The notes under the pieces: generated by a model
Seen by the model: only the letters and a program-made list of their open reading frames with translations
What the model was told of the DNA's origin: nothing
Databases searched by the model: none
Translations under genes and position numbers: made by a program
Shown here: positions 13,602 to 23,984 of the stretch, piece after piece
How positions within the stretch are numbered: position 1 is the stretch's first letter
How the letters are laid out: each line of letters begins with the position of its first letter
Assembly (NCBI GenBank): GCA_011009095.1
Contig: VTPC01000887.1
Span: 35,474-99,473, forward strand
Direction: 5' to 3'
Length of the DNA: 64,000 nucleotides
From: Ignelater luminosus
Taxonomy: Eukaryota; Arthropoda; Insecta; Coleoptera; Elateridae

Positions 13602-14238
13602 CAGGGTGTCCCCAGATAAGGTTTACAATAGGTGTAATGAATAAAAAAATTCCAAGATATGAAAAACACTTATTCTTTCTAAAAGTTTTTGCTTACTTCA
13701 AAAGTAACTTTTATCGAGTTAAATATTCAAAATTTTATACGGGGTGTTAAAAAAATTAACTTTTACGTTCTAAAGTAGTGTACAGATTGAATTAATTTAT
13801 TAAGCAAATTACCTAAAGAAAACATGGTTGTTATGGAAATAAAAGCACTACTTTATTTTAAGTCTGTCATTCAAAAAGTAATCAAAATGTTAAACATTAA
13901 AACAACGTATTTTTGTTATTAAGTGCTATAGTTCGGGAGGCTGTTAATGAAATTCTAGTTTTCTTCGAGTTGAGAAGAAGGCTGGAATTGTGTTAGGGAA
14001 TAGGTGGTGGACTAATTGAGACGTAATAGTAGATTATTTCATTTGAGATGTTGTTTAATTTGTATTTTGGTTTATACTTAAAAGTTAGTTACTGAACACC
14101 CTGTATGTAACTTTGTTTATAACTCGACAATAGTTACTTTTGAAGTAAGCAAAAACTTTTATAAAAAATAATTTGTTTTCGTATCTTGAAACTTTTTATC
14201 TATTACACCTATTCTAAACCTTATCTGGGGAGATCCTG
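13602..14238. mobile_element. Long-armed hairpin MITE, TA target site
   Basis: Ends CAGGGTGTCCCCAGATAAGG (left) and its near complement (CCTTATCTGGGGAGATCCTG) at the right, flanked by TA at 13600-13601 and 14239-14240. Arms remain similar for at least 120 bp and more weakly to about 175 bp, including an inner ACGGGGTGTT/AACACCCTGT pair. Interior is AT-rich and non-coding. The ends resemble those of mariner-type elements. Confidence 0.82.
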
Positions 14239-14240
14239 TA

Positions 14241-16499
14241 TATAAAAGAAAACAAAACAAAGAAAATTTATCAATTCACATTATAAATGCAATTTTATTA
14301 GTTGAAGTTTTCTAACTCCATCATTAACGAAATTAATCATTTAAAGAAGTAACAAAGCTTATTAATTAAGAATTAATTATCACCTTTGGCTGGATTCGAA
14401 CCAACACCCTGGATACAAACTAGCAAGTGGTAATTAATATTTTTAATTAATAAAAAAAATTATATTAAACGAAAAAGTAAAGTAGCTATTACGTTTACAA
14501 AGAACCAATTGCATTTTTGAAAGAATTTACACTGGGTTTCATAACCGCATTCGTTGGCAATCTATTTCTCTAGATATTGTAATCTCACTAAATCAAAAAA
14601 TATCTTTTAAAGAGCAGGTATAATGATCGCTACTTATTTTGAACGTTTTAATTAGGTCACCTCGCCTAGTCTCTAGTGTTGAGAGACGCATTATAGCTAG
14701 TCGTTTTTCATAGAGAATATTCGTTCAAGCTGGAGAAGTTTTCGTGACTTTTGTTTAAACTTTTTCAAGTATATCTATATCCTTCTTGAAATATGAATTC
14801 AAGATTGGAGTACAATTGAATTAATTTAGCATATGTCGTGTACATCTTAGCATTAGATTCTTGAAAGAAGTTTACAAGTATAGCACAGAGTAGGTCTTTT
14901 AAATATATTTTAAAAGTAGCGTTGGTTGTACCTTGAAGTGATTATTAAACACAACACTGGACATAAACTATATCAAAACTACTAAACGTAGACAGACCAA
15001 AGTACTACTGTTCCATCGGAAAATTCAGTTAGCACAATTGTTGCTGAATTTTGATTTTTTAAAATATAGATTGCCTAGCTGTTTCCTTTAAACAAAGCTG
15101 TTATTTACTAGAATGCTGCTTTGATTAAAAAAAGAAGAAATTACAATTGCGCAAATGCTAGAAAAATGGTATGGACAGTATTGACGTGTGAAGGGAGAAC
15201 GTTAAACGCAATGAATACCTTGCAAGTTTGTTTTCTTTTGCATCATGCACTGCTAAAATTTTCGAAATATTTGTGTGTCTGTATAAACAACTGTAGAAGT
15301 CCCCGGTGTAGTAGGTGTAATATAATAATAAACAAGTAAAAGTTTGCTTATATATATATAACGACAAAATAATACTCCTAACTGTTCAAAAATTAATATT
15401 TCCAAAATTGATCATGGTCAATGCATGCAAGGTTTTTTGATATATTTATGGGGAAGGCAATAATTTGTCGTGTCGGATACATACAGACTATCGCGTTACA
15501 GATCATACTATAAAAGACGAATCTTTCATTTGGTATTTTTAGTCTTGGTAATGGAAAGTTTTTCGTTATTTTGGTGGTACGCAGAAACACTATGAAAACA
15601 ATAGCCCAAACAGAACTTAGACATCTTGCAAAACCCCCCAGTTAACCTTCCTCTTGACAGACGTCTATGAAAGCAAATTCGACGTTGATTGGCTCAAAAC
15701 AAAATGGGAGGGAGGGAGGGCCTAAAACCAGCATTTCTCTTTAGACTTTCCTATTATGGGCACTAAGATCCAAACGGCTTTTTTGACCTGTCTCCCCCTC
15801 CTCATCAAGGAGAGTGGTGACGGTCCATGTCCCTATTGGGCTTCAGGAGAATCGTAGACGCAAAAGCCATCGAACTGTACATACAAGGGGTGAAGTTTCT
15901 GTAGATTTCCAGCTGCTTTCATAGAAGGAGATACTGTTTAAGTGCCCGAAATACTTTCAAAGAAAATATTGCGGTGGGTTGTTTAAGAGGAATTAATAGA
16001 CTAAGTAATATGATTTTTTCTATGAAATCTAGCATGCAAACGTTTAAAATATTTTTAAAGAATTATTGCAGGTAGTCTAAAAGTTTTTTAATGAAGGTTT
16101 ATCGCGCAAGGATCACATACATAAAAGTCGGTATTCTTGAAATTTCTAACTTCTATTGAATGTTGAAACTACATAACTAAAACCTTAGATTCCTTTTCTG
16201 ACTACATTAATTAATGGAAGACTTTTGCTTCATTATTGTTTTTATTTTAGAATTGACTGGTCTAACACATGACCAAATTCTTGTTAATTCATTTTAACCT
16301 GCAAAATAATGCCAAATTATTTAAGAAAAATTTTAAGAACCATAAAATAACCGAGTTTTTTTCTTGAGTCCTAAAATAAGCTTTTGTACAACATCCCCAT
16401 TCATACTTCTAGATGTCTGTCTACACCTTGTTTTTAACTGCCGCATGTCTGAAATGATAAATTTTGTATTTCTCAGTTTTTCTTTTGGTTTGCACCCAA
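14241..16499. other. No gene recognised
   Basis: AT-rich. A tRNA-like T-arm (GGTTCGAATCC on the minus strand) lies at about 14388-14402 without the rest of a tRNA. A GC-richer patch at 15640-15860 was not identified. Confidence 0.5.
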
Positions 16500-17199
16500 T
16501 ACCTCTTCATAGGGCGCAACTCAGGGCAATTTGGCGAATTCATAGCTTTAGGAACAACTTAAATGTTGTTTTCTTCGTAAAATTCTTTTGCACTACGACT
16601 GCACTGGCACGAAGCTAAGTCCGGCCAAAAGAAAGCAGAAACTCTATGATGGTCTAAAAAGGGTTTTAGTCTTTTTTAGGCATTCTTGCACATAAATTTC
16701 GGTGTTAATTGCACCAGTCTTTATAAAGTTTTCACTGTTCAAGTCGCAGCTGCAGATAGCCTACCAAATCAAGTATTTTTTTGAATATTTGGTAATCTTC
16801 TTATGTTTATATTTAGAATCTACATTTCCTCTTTGATTAGCAACGTAATAATTTTGTCCCGGGATCTGACTGAAATCTACAACGTAGTAGGTTTCGTCAT
16901 CAATGACGCAGCAATCAAATCTTGTTAAAAAATTATCATATAATTTTCTGGCTCGAGTTTTGGCAACCTTTTTCTCAGTATCCCTGTTTGGAGCTTTTTG
17001 TACTTTGTACGACTTTAGACCATTTTTCACTTTACTTCGATGAACTGTGCTTTTTGATGTACCAGTTGCCACAGCAACAGTCCTTTCTGATACGCTTGGG
17101 TTTTTCTGAAATCGCTTAATTATATTTTTGTCTTTTCTTGTATCAGCTTTCCTGTTTCCAGCTGAACCAATTTTTCTTTCTACTGAGTCGTTTTTTATA
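16500..17199 (-). pseudogene. mariner-like transposase fossil
   Basis: Minus-strand frames give an HTH region (NIIKRFQKNPSVSERTVAVA, TGTSKSTVHRSK), CCVIDDETYYVVDFSQIPGQ (first catalytic Asp; family form MDDE.YF), KYSKKYLIWYAICS-like sequence, AINTEIYVQECL and a mutated LAGLSF equivalent of WPDLAS, then a weak remnant of the ANPPN block. Stops and shifts begin after about 16761. Gene order agrees with the 19.5-kb fossil, but the two are clearly divergent. Confidence 0.75.
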
Positions 17200-17202
17200 C
17201 TA

Positions 17203-17421
17203 GGTGTGGAGTTTCAAACCCGTACATAGAACAATTCTATTATTAATTTATTTTGCTAATTCTGAGCAGTTTTTAGTTAATTTATTAGTACCAGATTGAG
17301 AGGGAACTTCTACCCTATCGATTGATACATTACCTCCCCTGTAAGTTCATTTGGGCAGCAGGAATTACAAAAATTTGAATTCCCATGCATTGTCCTATGT
17401 ACGGGTTTGAAACTCCACACC
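17203..17421. mobile_element. Small inverted-repeat element
   Basis: Arms of about 32 bp at 17203-17234 and 17389-17421 are inverted copies with one or two mismatches (core GTGTGGAGTTTCAAACCCGT). The 155-bp loop is non-coding. It adjoins the next repeat almost directly. Could be a MITE or the terminal remains of the neighbouring mariner. Confidence 0.65.
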
Positions 17422-17426
17422 CGCTA

Positions 17427-17804
17427 TATACCGTTCACTATGTTTATGGGTCGTAATAAGCCATGCTTTCATTTTGTTAAGGTGGAAGTGTTTTTTTTTA
17501 ATTGCCGTACTTGCGGCTGTATTTAGCGCCGTTGCACGATCAAAAACTTTGCATAAACGTTTAGTACCGATTAGTTTCGTTTTGTTAAAAAGAAACCAAG
17601 TTTTCTTTGTATTTACAGAGTTACAAAACAAAGACAACAGCGTGAGGCCAAACTGTCATAAAATCATAACCTTAAAGTACATTAAGCGTCACTAAGACTC
17701 TACAAGCCAAGTTAATACGTAGATAAACGGCCCAGTTTACAATACTCAAACTGTCATTCTGCCACAGACATAATATACGATCCAGAAACATAGTGAACGC
17801 TGTA
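17427..17804 (+). repeat. Dispersed TIR repeat, copy 1
   Basis: About 380 bp nearly the same, in the same orientation, as 47417-47774. Ends are inverted: CCGTTCACTATGTTTATGGG at left, and GAAACATAGTGAACGCTGTA at right, with TA-rich flanks. Both copies keep an open frame of about 60 codons on the plus strand (ARSKTLHKRLVPIS here), which I do not recognise. Probably a non-autonomous DNA transposon family. Confidence 0.78.
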
Positions 17805-19545
17805 TAATTACTTATTACATTTTGTACCGTCGAACGTGGGATTTTTAAACTTTTTGTGAAATATTGCATTTTTCTAAATATTTGTTCAAAATTAAAAGCC
17901 TTCCCTCTACTTTATTTATCTTAATCTTTCTCAAAGAGTAAATTATTTTAAAGTAGTTAGTTGCTAAATTCACACTGCAATGACAGTTAACAAATGACAA
18001 AATAGTTTTACAATCGAACTACAAACAAGGCTACTAGACCAAGAATTATCCTGCCAAATTACAAATGGACCATTTTTTAGAACAACTGCTATGTTTGACA
18101 GATATTTATTGCCCTTTTTTTATCAGATTGTCCAAAATAAAAACACTGTTTTAGTATAAACCGTTTATATCAAATTAATGTAAATACAAAATTTATCAAA
18201 ACAACTTCTGTCAGGTTTAGAATTTTTAAATCAGGTTTGTGTCCAATTCGAAATTCAGGTACAGAGAATATCTCAGGTTCCTTGGACAGTTAGACTTCCT
18301 TTCAGGCTTTAATAACTGTGAGACATTAACAAGGAAGAATTTTGTGTATACGAATAGTTTCCAAACATAATAGCCTGCACAAGGCTGAACTTTGAGCTAG
18401 GTCTCAGAATATTTTTGTCTTTCAGACTTACCGATTGTGTCAAACTGATTGACCTTTTTGTACAAATGAGGTTTTTGTTGATTCTTTTGGGCCAATCAAG
18501 CTTTTTGAACCAATCAAACTTCTCAGACCTGACTGGCTAAATGGGCATTTTGATTGGTTGGATTTTATGTATCATAACCTTAGGACGGGTTTCCTCATAA
18601 CGTAGAAAATGTTGAAGACATTCTACAGGTCTCAAAAACAATGGTGCCAAAATAAAGTAGTCACTACTTTTATGGTAAATCAATTATAAAATCAAATATG
18701 AAATAGCCTAAATTTTCCTGGGCATAATAAAATATCAAAGGAAGACTAGGGAGTCTCTGACTTTACCCCTAGTAAACCAATATTTGCATATTTCCAATTA
18801 GATTCTTTATTTAATGGGATGCAAAAATACCCTATTGAACTTCTCACTAGTACTACGCAAGAAATTTCTGGTCTGTTCCTACTGTGACTATCAATCTAAG
18901 GATCGCATAAATACAAAATACCCCAGTTCAGTTTAGTGTTTTGTTGCAAAAGATGCAAGTGAATACTAAATAAACTAAAGGTTGAATAAGTTAATATGTC
19001 TAGTGACTGGTTTTGGCATTCCGTTGCATCAAAAACTGTTCCTAACCAATCCATTACTTACTGTCTTGTCAAGAATGCGTAAATCCTGCCCTGAGTTTGT
19101 CTTTATAGATTTGTTTCTATTTTCGTCTGGATTATACAAATTTGGCCTAGAGTATACTTTTTTCCTTGCTCTTTTACTTGAATCTACTCTGGGCCCATAT
19201 TCCTTTCTGTGAGAATTCTATCGTAAACATTATTGCTCATAGTTTTTTCTTTTTTTTGTTGTGAGTTTCTATTCAGCCTTGTATGTGGTTTTTCTTTATT
19301 TTCTTTGTCGGTGGTGCTCGAATGCTCATGAAGTATTGCATTCACCCAAATCAGCTCTTCTAATTTAGATTACAGTACAAAGTAGTTGACGGACGAACGT
19401 TTTCAATCTAATGGATGGGCTTGAAGTAATGAGAATTTTTAAAGCATAGTACGCTGGCAAAATAATCGCTATTATTATTAATTTTACAGATGCTAGAATT
19501 ATCTGAAGAGTAGTTTTAACTTATTATTGTGTTGGAATTTATAGT
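17805..19545. other. No gene recognised
   Basis: AT-rich with no identifiable domain or repeat boundary. Confidence 0.5.
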
Positions 19546-20440
19546 TTGGAGCATTTACGTGAACGCATCTACAACTTGCTTGGACGCAAACCGAAAAATG
19601 AAGTCATCAACCATTTAAATGTTAAAATATACCGATTTCTACAATCTATCGACTCATTAAGCTATGAAAATCAGGTATGCCTGCTAAAACACTCCAACAA
19701 ACGGGTAAACCACCGACCCTTAGCAACAAGGAATAAAAGAAAGTTGTAAACGGTGCTGCAAACAAGATTAACACTTCGCAACGCAAATTGGCAGCAAAGT
19801 TTGAAGTTCCATGGGGTTGCATTCGTAAGATTTTGAGGCGAAATAGTCTTAGGTATTACAGAAGGCAACATGCTCCCAAATACACTGAAAAATAGCTTAA
19901 TAAAATTCCTCAGAAGAGACGAAAGCTCAGAAGAGAACTTTTACAAAAAAAACATTTCATTCTAATGGATGATGAGAAGTACTTTACTTTCACTAACGAT
20001 AACATGCCTGGCAACGGTGGTTTCTACACGAATAACAAAAATATTGTACCTGAGAATGTTAGGTTTTATTGCAAGGCAAAGTTTATGAAGAAAGTTCTTG
20101 TTTGGGTTACCATTTCTAAAAAAGGGATGTCAGAAGCTGTCATTAGAGATTCTTCTGGTCCTGCTGTCAGTGCTGAAGTTTACCAACAAGAATGTTTGCC
20201 CATTGTGAAGAACTTCATCCAGAAATACCATGATGATGGAAATTATATATTTTGACCAGACTTAGCAAGCGAACTTGTTCCACTCAAAATTGGATGAATG
20301 TGAATAGCATAAAATTTGTCCCAAAAGACGTGAACCCTCCAAATGTGCACAAAGCTAGTCCGAGTTTGCCAAGATTAGTATACAGCGGCGGATGGGAAGC
20401 AACGTCTTGTTACTTCCTAGCGTTTGTAGGACGGACGGTT
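19546..20440 (+). pseudogene. mariner-like transposase, nearly full length with stops
   Basis: In order: HTH region (ERIYNLLGRKPKNEVINHLN), the TGKPPTLSNKE linker, RKLAAKFEVPWGCIRKILRR, YYRRQHAPKYTEK, FILMDDEKYFTFTNDNMPGN (first catalytic Asp), KAKFMKKVLVWVTISKKGMS, VSAEVYQQECLPIVK, PDLAS (second Asp), VKFVPKD..NPPN-type block and YSGGWEA. There is a frameshift near 19690 and in-frame stops at 19734-19736 (TAA), 19893-19895 (TAG) and 20253-20255 (TGA, replacing the Trp of FWPDLAS). The DDE core between the last two stops is otherwise open. Confidence 0.88.
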
Positions 20441-21669
20441 TGAGTGCAAAAACAAAATAAATAAAGTTATTGATTTACATAAATTGGATTTTAGAGCGTA
20501 TGTGACATATCAAAGAAACATGAGATTTTACGAGTTAATTCGTTAACATGGCATCTTTTCAATATTTATACCACCGATGAGAGGACACTTGCAATTCATT
20601 TAAGGTTAAAATGACATATGAGAAAAGTGCAGCTTACCTTTATGTTACTGCTTGCTAAACAATCAAAAGATAGCAGGCAATTTACATGTTAAGGCAAGTA
20701 GTGATGAAGCGTTAATCTGCTGCGTAGAAAGAGTTTACAGACAACTACAAAAGGACAATTAAAAAAATCTATAATGGTAAGGTTTCCCCATCACTTTCTA
20801 TTTTTAAACGATTAAAGGACAAAATCGACTTTAGTTTCGATAAATCTTTTTCTAAATCTGTCCTACCCGTTAAAATAATCCAGATAATCTAGCAAAGCCC
20901 TGAAATCTGTTTATATACTTTTTGCTGGTGTATAAAGAAAACGTATTAGAAAAATGTAAGAATTTGTAAATATATCTGTGGTCTATAATTTAACCTGGAT
21001 ACTTAATAACTAGATTATGCTATAGGTCAGTATTTAACTTGAAATATGAAATAATAATGTTTCAGATTGTTGAAATAAATAAAACAAACAAAGAAAATGT
21101 AATCACTGCCTAAAACACTGCATCACTAGCAAAATATTATTTTTCAGTTTTAAAGAAGTTTTCGAAAACAATTAAGTGGGAAACTTTTGACGTTACGTCA
21201 TATTAAAGCTTATCAATTAAGTTTTTTTTTGTAAGGTTAAAATAGTTTGAATACATAGTAGATCCTACAAGACGCTCCACTCAATTCGTTGAGATTGTTT
21301 ACTTTATAGAATTCATAATAAATGCCTTCTATCTGTATTATTGACTTGAAATATTGCAAATCTTTTTTTGTTAGATCTTTTTATAGATTTAAAATAATTG
21401 ACAGGGCGGATAATAAATTCTTGGGTTTTTTTACAAGCAGCATATAAAGGCCAACACCTCAAGTTAACGCATAAATAAAATTAAAAATGTAAATGATTTT
21501 CAACAGTACACAAGAGAGTTAATTTTAGCACATGGTTAAATGCTTGTTGACGCTAGATGTAAACTTTTTAATCCTTTTTCTAAAGAATTCATTTTAGTTT
21601 TCTTTAATAATAGAACAACCTCAATGATGACATAAAACTAAAACTTATGTTATATCATAACTAACTTAC

Positions 21670-21878
21670 CAATAACCGAAAAAATTTGAAATTGCCGAAC
21701 AATCAGCAACTTCTAGTCTTGCCGATGAATCTAAGTCACTTCCAGAAGTTGCAATACCAGTATCGGTGGATTCTTCTGTTTCCGTGTCATCACTTCCAGA
21801 AACATCATCTTCTTCCAGTTCCTCATCCTTATGATCGCTCGCACTCATTTTTTGAAAAATGTTCTTAACAAAACTCAT
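21670..21878 (-). CDS. Probable first coding exon, acidic protein (partial)
   Basis: An ATG at 21878-21876 with an in-frame TAA shortly upstream opens a 69-codon frame running into a perfect 5' splice site (GTAAGT, immediately below 21670). The peptide starts MSFVKNIFQKMSASD and becomes strongly acidic and Ser/Thr-rich (runs such as EELEEDD and TETEEST), ending ...NFFGY. Composition and codon use differ from the AT-rich chance frames around it. I do not recognise the family. Later exons should lie at lower coordinates; none was found before the mariner fossil at 19.5-20.4 kb, so they may be far away or lost. It could also be a chance frame or a fragment of a duplicated gene. Confidence 0.5.
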
Positions 21879-22158
21879 ATTTATTACGTATTAATTAAAT
21901 CTCATGTCATGAGGATAACAATCACTAATGACCGCTCGCCTTTGGCACTACACAGTCTATGGCTATTTGTATCTAGAAACACTGAGCCTTGAGTACGGAC
22001 ACTGGCTAGTGCCACTCGTTGGGAACAATGTAAATACCGAATTCTCCGACCTATCACTTCTAAAAGTCGCTTCGCCAAAAGATAAAATAAAGGAGAATTA
22101 AATCTACGCAAATCGAATAACTAACATCGACCGATCTATATTTAGAAGGGTTATGCCG

Positions 22159-22180
22159 TAGCACATGCATGCATGTGCTA
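22159..22180. repeat. Perfect 22-bp palindrome
   Basis: The 11-base half TAGCACATGCA is followed directly by its exact complement. It lies about 280 bp upstream of the acidic first exon on the minus strand. It could be a protein-binding site or a chance palindrome; nothing further supports a function. Confidence 0.6.
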
Positions 22181-23984
22181 TAGTTAAACACAGTGAGAAC
22201 ACGAGTATCTGTCTGTAGTTTTTAAATGGCATATACTAACGTTATTTACATTTCCCCTCCACTTTTTTCGCCATTTATTTAAAAATTCTTTCACGCTAAA
22301 TATTATGATTAAAATAGAAAATGGGAACTTCTTAATTAAAATTAACAAATACATCAAAATCAACGACATTAAGGGTCGACGGACGAAGAAATCTTGGCAT
22401 GGTTTCAAAGTTAACACCGTTATTTAAGGGAATGTATTCTTGATTTGCATATTATCAATGACTTTAAAATAGTTTGGAAAAGGCGAATGTTATTGACTTA
22501 AAGGTCTAAAAATGGAAAACTGCAGAAAATGTGTTTGTACACTCGAGTTTAAACAAATAGGTGTATTATTACTGACGCGATAAGCAAAATGAAATCATTG
22601 AAAAAATTCCATTTTTAAAATAAAATTATAATTTAGCATCTGTGTGCCCACGAAGTTTTTTAAAATATGACTAGAATTTCCAATAATGGTTCTTTCACAG
22701 AAATATTTCTTGCTCATCATTACCATTACCAATGAAAAAATATAATGAGACGCTTTTAAGTAGAATTTATTTTTTCTCTAGTAGGTTAAATCGAAAGATT
22801 TACCAAAGAAAACACAAAAGATGCTAAAATTATAAAAGGCTAAAAAGTGGTTGCTATTTTTAAACTTTTCTCCTCTGGCTTGTTCCTCCAATAAAAACAA
22901 AATTGCAGTAAGACGTCAGTGCAAAAGTAATAAAAATAGTATCAATAACAGATTAATAGGTAGTCGAATTTGGCTATACTCAAAGCATCAAAGACCAAAG
23001 GTAATTTTAAATTACGTTGTAGATACTCATGATTTTAATGCAATAAACACATTAACAAATCGTAAAACAATTTGGCGATGTTGAAAATATAAAATTGCGT
23101 AGGATTTCAATGGTGCAGTTCTTATTGAGAAAACAGAATGTTTTGTATATTAAAACTAACTTTAAAAAATTATGTATAAAATAATATTTTATCAGGATTT
23201 ACGTTAAAAACAAAATTTCCCTAACATAAAATGCTGATGATGCTCCAGAAACCTAATAAATTGCCGTATATGATTACGTTATAATAAAAAATAACAAGTA
23301 AGATATAGAATTTATTTTCAAAAATTTTAAAAGAATTTCTTTTCTGGAGTTCAATCAGTATTTCTAGAAATCTTGTACACATAGTGGGAGATATAATGTT
23401 TTTCAAATCGGCATGTTACTATGTCAAACATCACATAGTAGAGATAAGCTTACAATTATGAAATTATTTCTTGATCAATATCTTCAATAAAAAAATTCTT
23501 AAAATTCTAGAAAGTTGTAGTTTTTATAAAACTCACAATGTTACATTCAGCAGCCATATTGAGATCATTCAAGGACTGATTTCCAAAATATTAAAATTTG
23601 TTTATTAACAACACTGTAACTCGAAATGAACAAAATCTTCAAACAAATTCTGTCTAAATGAACTAAACAAAGCTTAGTTAATCTATTTAAAGTAATAACT
23701 AATTAAAAAAACTAATGACTAATGAACTGCGACTCACGCACCGGTTGCTTAAAATAAAATTAAATGCTTAACTATAATCACAGTTCAATTCTAATTAACG
23801 ATGGACTAAATACTTGGTTTAACAAATCTGAAAAAGTATTGATGAAATCCTATTTGTAAGTCAAATTCTTTTCGCTGAAAGATGCTGAAAACGATTGCGT
23901 AACGAAAAGCAATTATTGCATAAAATTAATTTTAAATACCTAGGAGCTAACAACTCAAATTCATTACCGATCGGTAGTTTTTTT

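Larger units (their letters stand above)
20441..23984. other. Mostly empty apart from acidic exon and palindrome
   Basis: Beyond the exon at 21670-21878 and the palindrome at 22159-22180, only AT-rich DNA is seen. No further exon of the acidic protein was recognised on the minus strand at 20.4-21.6 kb. Confidence 0.45.
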
